From positions 1 to 64,000 of the forward strand of contig JAFTVE010000026.1 in the NCBI GenBank assembly GCA_017465905.1: 64,000 nt of DNA, read 5' to 3'. The notes below the pieces were generated by a model that had not been told where the DNA came from, did not search any database, and worked only from the letters and a program-made list of their open reading frames with translations. The stretch comes from Bacteroidaceae bacterium (lineage in GTDB: Bacteria; Bacteroidota; Bacteroidia; Bacteroidales; Bacteroidaceae). Below, one piece after another: positions 58,979 through 64,000 of the stretch. How positions within the stretch are numbered: the stretch's first letter is position 1; each line of letters starts with the position of its first letter. A program made the translations under genes and the position numbers.

Positions 58979-60106
58979 TCAATGGTTGTCAATGTAGCGA
59001 ACCATTTCGCAAGCGGCGAGGAGGAAAGCGCCAACGCCAAAATTGGCTGTTGAGTTGGCATCGACAATCTGACCAGGGATAGCACGCTCGCCAATGGGCT
59101 GTACATAACCTACACGGCCATCAGGCTGCAGTGCTACTGTAGTAAGGTATGTCCATGCGCTCTCTACAGTAGGCCAATAAACCTTCTCATCGAGGAAACC
59201 GTTGTTGATACCCCAGAGGATACCATAGGTGAAGAATGCTGTTCCACTGGTCTCGGGACCGGGGGCATGATCCTTGTCAAACATGCTTCGTGTCCAATAG
59301 CCTTCGGGTTGCTGGCAGTTTTTCACGGCCTCGGCCATCTTTGTGTAGACGTCGATGAATTCATCGCGGTGTGCATTGTCTTCGGGGAGGTCCTTCAATA
59401 CTTTTGCAAGACCTGCGAGTACCCAGCCATCACCACGTGCCCAGAAATCCTTACCGCCGTTGTTGCTGGTGTGCTTAGGGTATACATACTTAGCATCGCG
59501 ATAGAAGAGGTGCTCTTCCTCATCGTACATGATGCTCTGTGCATACTTGAAGTATTCATACAGTTTGTCCAGATAGAGCTGGTTGCCGGTGATATTATAC
59601 ATCTTTGTCATTACAGGCATCACCATATAGAGACCATCTGACCACCACCAGTAGTCGTTCTGTGGAGTACTCATCTGATACTCCATCACCTCGCGTGCTC
59701 TGGCAATCTTCATAGTATCAGGTTCCAGGTTGTAGAGGTCAGCATAAGTTTGGAAACAAATCTGCCAATCGCCGAATAGTACATACTCGGGACGCTCGCC
59801 GTATGAGTAACGCCATTCCTCCTTATTAGTATTAGTGGCACCCCAATAGCGATTGTGCTCTGCCCAACGTTTGGTGTAGTTGAGTTGCTCCTCGTTGCCT
59901 GTGAGGAAATATACCTCCATGTTACCAGTGTGATAGGCTGCATTGTCCCAGAAAGGACGTGTCTCAGGCTTGTTGTTGGTTTGCCAATAGGTGTTTACTT
60001 TGTCAATGATGCTTAGCACCTCGTTCTTCTTGGGAGTTGTTGATGCACAACTCATCATTAGCGCTGTTAACGCTAGGAGAATAGCTGTTTTTTTCATGTT
60101 ATACAT
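58979..60106 (-). CDS. GH105 unsaturated rhamnogalacturonyl/glucuronyl hydrolase lipoprotein
   Basis: 375 residues (372 if it starts at the ATG at 60097, which gives the cleaner signal MKKTAILLALTALMMSC). Lipobox MMSC. (alpha/alpha)6-barrel motifs of the YteR/GH105 family: TRPFWDNAAYHTGNMEVYFLTG, DWQICFQTYADLY, WWWSDGLYMVMPVMTKMYNITG, KDFWARGDGWVLAGLAKVLKDLPED, GPETSGTAFFTYGILWGINNGFL and ANSTANFGVGAFLLAACEMVRY. Such enzymes remove the unsaturated uronic acid left by polysaccharide lyases. A good promoter lies upstream at 60131-60161. Adjacent to GH16, but no lyase or SusC/D genes are in view. Confidence 0.92.
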   Translation of the reverse strand: MYNMKKTAILLALTALMMSCASTTPKKNEVLSIIDKVNTYWQTNNKPETRPFWDNAAYHTGNMEVYFLTGNEEQLNYTKRWAEHNRYWGATNTNKEEWRYSYGERPEYVLFGDWQICFQTYADLYNLEPDTMKIARAREVMEYQMSTPQNDYWWWSDGLYMVMPVMTKMYNITGNQLYLDKLYEYFKYAQSIMYDEEEHLFYRDAKYVYPKHTSNNGGKDFWARGDGWVLAGLAKVLKDLPEDNAHRDEFIDVYTKMAEAVKNCQQPEGYWTRSMFDKDHAPGPETSGTAFFTYGILWGINNGFLDEKVYWPTVESAWTYLTTVALQPDGRVGYVQPIGERAIPGQIVDANSTANFGVGAFLLAACEMVRYIDNH

Positions 60107-60130
60107 TTAATATTTTGTGTCAGTGTCTGG

Positions 60131-60161
60131 CAAAGATAATACAAACCCCAAGAAAAACCAA
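60131..60161 (-). promoter_or_regulatory. promoter of the GH105/GH16 region
   Basis: Minus strand TTG (60161-60159) and TATCTTTG (60138-60131) with a 20-base spacer, ~25 bases ahead of the GH105 start. Confidence 0.75.
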
Positions 60162-60195
60162 ATATATTCATCTATTTCTTGTTATGTGGCCTTTT

Positions 60196-61062
60196 CTACG
60201 TCGTGTTTTGTAATAGTTTCACACCTCGTCTATACTCTCCAGGCGAGCATCCCATGTGTTGCTTGAAGTAGCGTCCGAAGGTGGACTGGTCGGGGAAGTG
60301 TAGCGTGTCGGCAATCTCCTTGACGCTCATCTCGGTGTCGGCAAGGTAGTGCTTGCTCAGGTTGATGGTAAACAGCGTGAGCCACTCCAGCGCCGTCTTG
60401 CCCGTCTCCTTCTTGATGATGCCCGAGAGGTAGTAGGGTGAGAGGTGCAGGTGTTGGGCATAGTACACTACGGTGCGCTCCTCGTGGCAGTGGCGCAGCA
60501 TCAGGGTGAGGAAATTGTTGACCAATGTCTCGTGCTCGCGCTGCGGAGGCATATCTACGGGTTCGTGCATCAGGAAGGTGCGGGCCACCTCAATGAGCAG
60601 AGCGCTGCAGAGAAAGCGGTGCCGGTGCGCTACCAAGCGGTCGGCCGTAGCCAGCTGCCCCTCGTGGGCCTTCACCTCATGGCCTGCTGCCGAACGGTGT
60701 ATCAGGTCGCACAGGTCGTGCAGGTAGGCTGCCTCCTCCTCGGAGATGGTGATGCACCGCAGCTTGCGGATCACGATGCGGCTACGCACATCGATGCTCT
60801 CTAGAGTGGGGTAGTAGTTCTCTATATAGTCCACCTCCACGCGGCCCTCCAAATCGTCGGAGTAGTGCAGCACATGGATCTGCTCGTTGGGGTAGAGCAT
60901 CAGCAGCGAGCCCCGCTGCAAGTAATACAGCGTGCCGTCGGCAATGAGCGAGGCCGTGCCTGCACGGCACAGAAAGAACCCTACCTTGAACGAAGCGCCT
61001 TCCTCCAGTTTCACGGGGAGCGTCTCCAGCTTTGCCACGATATCCTTGGCTGTCATATCCAT
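60196..61062 (-). CDS. AraC-family transcriptional regulator
   Basis: 288 residues. N-terminal cupin-like effector domain (ASFKVGFFLCRAGTASLIADGTLYYLQRGSLLMLYPNEQIHVLHY) and C-terminal double HTH (VVYYAQHLHLSPYYLSGIIKKETGKTALEWLTLFTINLSKHYLADTEMSVKEIADTLHFPDQSTFGRYFKQHMGCSPGEYRRG) with the AraC signature. Start at the ATG at 61062 (another at 61056). It is leftward and divergent from the small gene at 61191. It might regulate the GH105/GH16 genes 90 bp downstream, or the divergent Na/Pi region; no operator is identifiable. Confidence 0.92.
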   Translation of the reverse strand: MDMTAKDIVAKLETLPVKLEEGASFKVGFFLCRAGTASLIADGTLYYLQRGSLLMLYPNEQIHVLHYSDDLEGRVEVDYIENYYPTLESIDVRSRIVIRKLRCITISEEEAAYLHDLCDLIHRSAAGHEVKAHEGQLATADRLVAHRHRFLCSALLIEVARTFLMHEPVDMPPQREHETLVNNFLTLMLRHCHEERTVVYYAQHLHLSPYYLSGIIKKETGKTALEWLTLFTINLSKHYLADTEMSVKEIADTLHFPDQSTFGRYFKQHMGCSPGEYRRGVKLLQNTT

Positions 61063-61150
61063 ATAAGATATAACGGAGGAGTGGACGAGAAAATTGTGCC
61101 ATCGGTCAACATCTACATGTGTGCCGCTGTTTTTTTTTATAAAACTGGCT

Positions 61151-61180
61151 TTGTTTTCTGCTCGCTTATTCGTACCTTTG
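61151..61180 (+). promoter_or_regulatory. promoter of the small secreted protein gene at 61191
   Basis: TTG (61151-61153) and TACCTTTG (61173-61180) with a 19-base spacer, 10 bases before the start codon (an unusually short leader). Confidence 0.7.
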
Positions 61181-61190
61181 TGGCATAGAT

Positions 61191-61589
61191 ATGAAAAGTG
61201 CGTTGAAGTACATTATACCGCTTATATGCTTCGTTGCTTTCTTCGGGGGTAATGAAGCGGTGGTGAATGGGCAATACACATGCGCAGCTGTGGAGACGGC
61301 GATGCACAGTGCCGACTTCTCGGCCGAAGACACTGAGTGTATCCTGACGCGCACCACATCTACGGTGAACGGTGCGCAGCGAGTGTCGAAGAATGTGCGG
61401 CAGGGTAAGCCTGGGCAGCGCCGATATAGTGACGACCTGAAAGCCTGCCAAGCACCGGTTTCCCGCTACACAATATGGTTCAACGCCAATCCTAAAAAAA
61501 ACTTTTCTCGTATTTCAATTCTGCCCGCCGACTGGTCAGTCTCGGCAGGCTTATCATTTAGTAGATTCCGCTTGCGAGTTGTAAGTTGA
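61191..61589 (+). CDS. small secreted protein, function unknown
   Basis: 132 residues; signal-like start (MKSALKYIIPLICFVAFFGG) then a polar body with three Cys residues and no family I recognise. The C-terminus (NPKKNFSRISILPADWSVSAGLSFSRFRLRVVS) is basic and ends in a GCCGTCCGGATGGC hairpin repeat, so the true end may be eroded. The strong promoter argues for transcription; if the start is right the leader is only ~3-4 nt, so a different start or a regulatory RNA is possible. It precedes the Na/Pi transporter as 14708 precedes the NhaD gene. Confidence 0.45.
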   Translation: MKSALKYIIPLICFVAFFGGNEAVVNGQYTCAAVETAMHSADFSAEDTECILTRTTSTVNGAQRVSKNVRQGKPGQRRYSDDLKACQAPVSRYTIWFNANPKKNFSRISILPADWSVSAGLSFSRFRLRVVS

Positions 61590-61617
61590 AATTAGCCGTC
61601 CGGATGGCTAATTTCAA
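61586..61617. repeat. 32-bp near-perfect palindrome with GCCGTCCGGATGGC core (possible terminator)
   Basis: TTGAAATTAGCC and GGCTAATTTCAA flank GTCCGGAT, giving a long hairpin across the end of the 61191 ORF. The core is shared with 24779, 51672 and 11821. Confidence 0.75.
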
Positions 61618-61743
61618 TGCCAAGTAGTTGCCGAATGGCAGCTTACGTTATCGTTACTGCCAAAGACAGTATCCTTTAACCCCTTATAAGCAACGTCTCC
61701 TAAAGAGAAATCCATCAATCCACTAACTGATAAACAAAAGAAT

Positions 61744-63474
61744 ATGGGAATACTACAAATATTTACTTTGCTGGGAGCATTGGGCATGTTCCTCTATGGT
61801 ATGAACCTGATGAGCTCGGGCTTGCAGAAAGCTGCAGGCGATCGCATGCGCAGCTTCCTCTCCGCCATGACGTCGAACCCCCTCAAGGGCGTGCTGACGG
61901 GCCTTGGCATCACCTCAGTGATACAATCCTCCTCGGCCACCACGGTGATGGTGGTGAGCTTCGTCAATGCGGGTCTGCTCACGCTGGCCCAGGCCATCGG
62001 CGTCATTATGGGCGCCAACATCGGTACCACGGTGACGGCATGGCTGGTGTCGTGGCTGGGCTTCAAGGCCGACATCTCCATCCTTGCCGTGCCGCTCATG
62101 GCAGTGGGCTTCCTGCTCTCCAACTCGAAGCGCAACCAGCGCCGCAATATCAGTGAGCTCATCGTGGGCTTCTGCCTCCTGTTCCTGGGCTTGTCGTTCA
62201 TGAAGGAGTCGGTGCCCGACCTCGGCGAGACCCCCGAGGTGCTGGCGTTCGTGCAGTCATGGTCGGCCCACGGCTTCGGCTCTGTGCTCATCTTCCTTGC
62301 TTTCGGCACCGTGCTCACACTCATCCTGCAGTCCTCATCGGCTACGATGGCCATCACGCTCATCATGCTCAGCATGGGCTGGATACCCTTCGATATGGCT
62401 TGCGCCATGGTGCTGGGCGAGAATATCGGTACCACCATCACGGCCAACATCGCCGCTTCGGTGGGCAACACGCAGGCCAAGCGTGCTGCCATGTCGCATA
62501 CGCTGTTCAACGTCTTCGGTGTGGTGTGGGCGCTCATCCTCTTCAAGCCCTTCCTCGGCCTCGTAGGTGCCATCACCGCTGGCCTCTTCGGCCTTCCCGA
62601 CCCCTCTGCCGAGGGCTTTGCCGTGACCTCGCCCAACTCGGCCGAAGCCACCGCCGCGCTCTACGGCCTGTCGATGCTGCACACGCTGTTCAACACCATC
62701 AACACCCTCATCCTCGTATGGTTTACCAAGCAGATAGCCCGCATCGTGACCTGGATAGTACGCGCTCCGAAGAATCAGGAGAACGAGACCTTCCGCCTCA
62801 AGTACATCACCGCAGGTCCGCTCGCCACGCCCGAGCTGGCCACCGAGCAGGCTTCCGACGAAATCATCCATTTTGCCCAGATCATGAAGAAGGGCTTCGG
62901 CTATGTGCAGGAGGCCCTCGTGGAGAACGCCCCCGACAAGTTTGAGCAGTTGCGCGAGAAGCTCGTCAAGTACGAGGAGATATCCGACCGCATCGAATAC
63001 GAGATAGCCACCTTCCTCAATGCCCTCTCGGCCGAGGAGATCAGTGAGAACACCTCGGTAAAGATCAAGGCGATGTACAAGATCATTGGTGAACTCGAGT
63101 CCTTGGGCGACTCGGGCGAGGCCATCAGCCGCATTCTCTCGCGCAAGAACGTCCACCGCAAGGTCTTCGATGCCGACATCCTGGCCAAGCTCACCAAGAT
63201 GGCCTCCGTGGTCGACAACGCCTATGCCGTGATGATTGACAATCTCCTGGCTGCCCATGCCGGTCGCCTCACCGAGATTTCCAACGCCTACAATGCCGAG
63301 GACCACATCAACGCCCTGCGAAACAACCTACGCGACGAGGCCATCGAGGAGATTGACCGCCAAGGCAAGAACTATCAGACCAGCGTCTACTACATGGACC
63401 TTGTGGGCGAACTGGAGAAGATGGGCGACTTCATGATCAACGTGTCGCAGGACCTCGAGAAGGCATACAAGTAG
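61744..63474 (+). CDS. Na/Pi-cotransporter family protein with PhoU-like domain
   Basis: 576 residues. Two inverted PF02690 repeats carry the signature QSSSATT at 61-67 and QSSSATM at 196-202, among ~8-9 membrane segments (residues 1-330; SGLQKAAGDRMRSFLSAMTSNPLKGVLTGLGITSVI…; VGAITAGLFGLPDP). Residues ~350-576 form a soluble PhoU-like helical domain (DEIIHFAQIMKKGFGYVQEALVENAPDKFEQLREKLVKYEEISDRIEYEIATFLNAL…). Likely Na+-driven phosphate uptake with a regulatory tail. It is followed seven bases later by the CNNM-type gene, same strand, so co-transcribed. No pho-box is recognisable. Confidence 0.93.
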   Translation: MGILQIFTLLGALGMFLYGMNLMSSGLQKAAGDRMRSFLSAMTSNPLKGVLTGLGITSVIQSSSATTVMVVSFVNAGLLTLAQAIGVIMGANIGTTVTAWLVSWLGFKADISILAVPLMAVGFLLSNSKRNQRRNISELIVGFCLLFLGLSFMKESVPDLGETPEVLAFVQSWSAHGFGSVLIFLAFGTVLTLILQSSSATMAITLIMLSMGWIPFDMACAMVLGENIGTTITANIAASVGNTQAKRAAMSHTLFNVFGVVWALILFKPFLGLVGAITAGLFGLPDPSAEGFAVTSPNSAEATAALYGLSMLHTLFNTINTLILVWFTKQIARIVTWIVRAPKNQENETFRLKYITAGPLATPELATEQASDEIIHFAQIMKKGFGYVQEALVENAPDKFEQLREKLVKYEEISDRIEYEIATFLNALSAEEISENTSVKIKAMYKIIGELESLGDSGEAISRILSRKNVHRKVFDADILAKLTKMASVVDNAYAVMIDNLLAAHAGRLTEISNAYNAEDHINALRNNLRDEAIEEIDRQGKNYQTSVYYMDLVGELEKMGDFMINVSQDLEKAYK

Positions 63475-63481
63475 TGACTCT

Positions 63482-64000
63482 ATGGAAGAGATATTTGTAA
63501 TCTTGGCCCTGATACTTCTCAATGGAGTATTCGCCATGTCAGAGATAGCCTTGATATCGGCACGCAAGTCGAGCCTGAAGTCCGAGGCAAGTAAGGGAAG
63601 CAAGTCGGCCCGGAAGGCGCTGGGCCTGCAGGACAACCCCGACAGACTGCTCTCTTCGGTGCAGATAGGCATCACCCTGATAGGTCTGCTCACGGGTATG
63701 TTCTCGGGCAACAAGATTGCAACCCTATTGGCGCAGGTACTGGCCGATGCCGGTCTGGAATACCGGCTGGCATCGGGCCTTGCCCAGACCCTCATCATCA
63801 TCGTGGTCACCTTCCTCTCCATCGTGCTGGGCGAGCTGGTGCCCAAGCGGATAGGCATGAACTCCGCCGAGAGGGTAGCCATGGTCATGGCCGGCCCTAT
63901 GAGTTTCATCTCCAAGCTTGCCAAGCCCGTGGTGTGGTTGCTCTCCAAGAGCACTTCGCTCATCATCTGTCTGCTGGGAGTCAAGGAGCAGGAGAGCAAG
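63482..64000 (+). CDS. CNNM/HlyC-CorC family transporter, N-terminal part (cut by the window end)
   Basis: The first 173 residues of a longer gene. The CNNM (DUF21) membrane domain is clear: EEIFVILALILLNGVFAMSEIALISARKSSLKSEASKG, DNPDRLLSSVQIGITLIGLLTGMFSGNKIATLLAQVLADAGL, and FLSIVLGELVPKRIGMNSAERVAMVMAGPMSFISKLAKPVVWLLSKSTSLII. In full-length members CBS and CorC_HlyC domains follow; they lie outside the window. Members are linked to Mg2+/Co2+ efflux or Na+ exchange. Starts seven bases after the Na/Pi gene. Confidence 0.93.
   Translation, partial: MEEIFVILALILLNGVFAMSEIALISARKSSLKSEASKGSKSARKALGLQDNPDRLLSSVQIGITLIGLLTGMFSGNKIATLLAQVLADAGLEYRLASGLAQTLIIIVVTFLSIVLGELVPKRIGMNSAERVAMVMAGPMSFISKLAKPVVWLLSKSTSLIICLLGVKEQESK

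Noticed and set aside
57945-61062. A complete polysaccharide utilisation locus around GH16/GH105/AraC
   Set aside because: No SusC/SusD pair, lyase or hybrid two-component sensor is in view; a shared substrate is not supported.

Overview
The window reads as chromosome from an anaerobic, host- or gut-associated member of the order Bacteroidales, probably Prevotella-like; the species cannot be fixed from sequence alone. The evidence is the promoter grammar (repeated TTG-N18..20-TAnnTTTG in place of a sigma70 box), type IX secretion genes (porX and a porW/sprE-like lipoprotein), secreted proteins with a C-terminal '...GR.V...GIYI.NG.K..VK' tail, DUF4837 and DUF4922 proteins, and many lipoprotein or secreted glycan hydrolases.

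Layout. 0.5-5.7 kb: metF and a secreted M60 (mucinase-type) metallopeptidase. 5.8-13.1 kb: a leftward block aroA - small acidic membrane protein - porW/sprE - GNAT - porX - tsaE. 13.2-14.6 kb: tRNA-Pro(GGG) followed by a lone tyrosine recombinase. 14.7-21.5 kb: a small secreted protein, an NhaD-type Na+/H+ antiporter, a giant two-ATPase acyl-CoA dehydratase activase, and ridA. 21.6-24.5 kb: a GH127/GH146-type arabinofuranosidase. 24.5-31.0 kb: a repeat-rich, AT-rich island with a candidate structured RNA, a HEPN-like small protein and a 1558-residue BspA-like repeat surface protein. 31-45.5 kb: GH92, tdh, tRNA-Glu/rpsT, recO, DUF2461, an ATP-grasp/nucleotidyltransferase pair, pdxA, DUF4837, rlmN, ruvA and GH31. 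45.7-49.2 kb: an AmpG-like permease with a MurU-like nucleotidyltransferase (cell-wall recycling), a YhhQ-like transporter and a radical SAM protein. 49.3-51.3 kb: a repeat-rich region around an outer-membrane barrel gene. 51.3-64 kb: mazG, a DUF4922-SpoIID protein, a double GT2, a lipoprotein, GH16, GH105, AraC, a small secreted protein, a Na/Pi cotransporter and the start of a CNNM/CorC-family gene that runs off the window.

The most unusual signal is a family of palindromic repeats that sits inside protein-coding genes and keeps their reading frames open. In the DUF4922-SpoIID gene, a complete DUF559 (Vsr-like PD-(D/E)XK) endonuclease domain flanked by two ~47-bp inverted copies of the repeat interrupts the SpoIID domain in frame. 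Shorter, nuclease-free versions of the same inverted repeat lie in frame in porX, in the activase gene and again in the SpoIID gene. This looks like a nuclease-bearing selfish element with MITE-like derivatives that survives as translated insertions. A second class of in-frame insertion (AT-rich microrepeats or a GCCGTCCGGATGGC hairpin) is found in aroA, the activase gene, the GH127 gene and mazG.

Two further candidates are a ~360-nt independently transcribed, pseudoknot-capable RNA with mutually exclusive terminator and anti-terminator stems upstream of the HEPN-like gene, and a ~615-bp element with ~46-bp terminal inverted repeats that encloses a 22-bp-period array of AGTACT palindromes. 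Functions are read from motifs and family resemblance; no database search was run.
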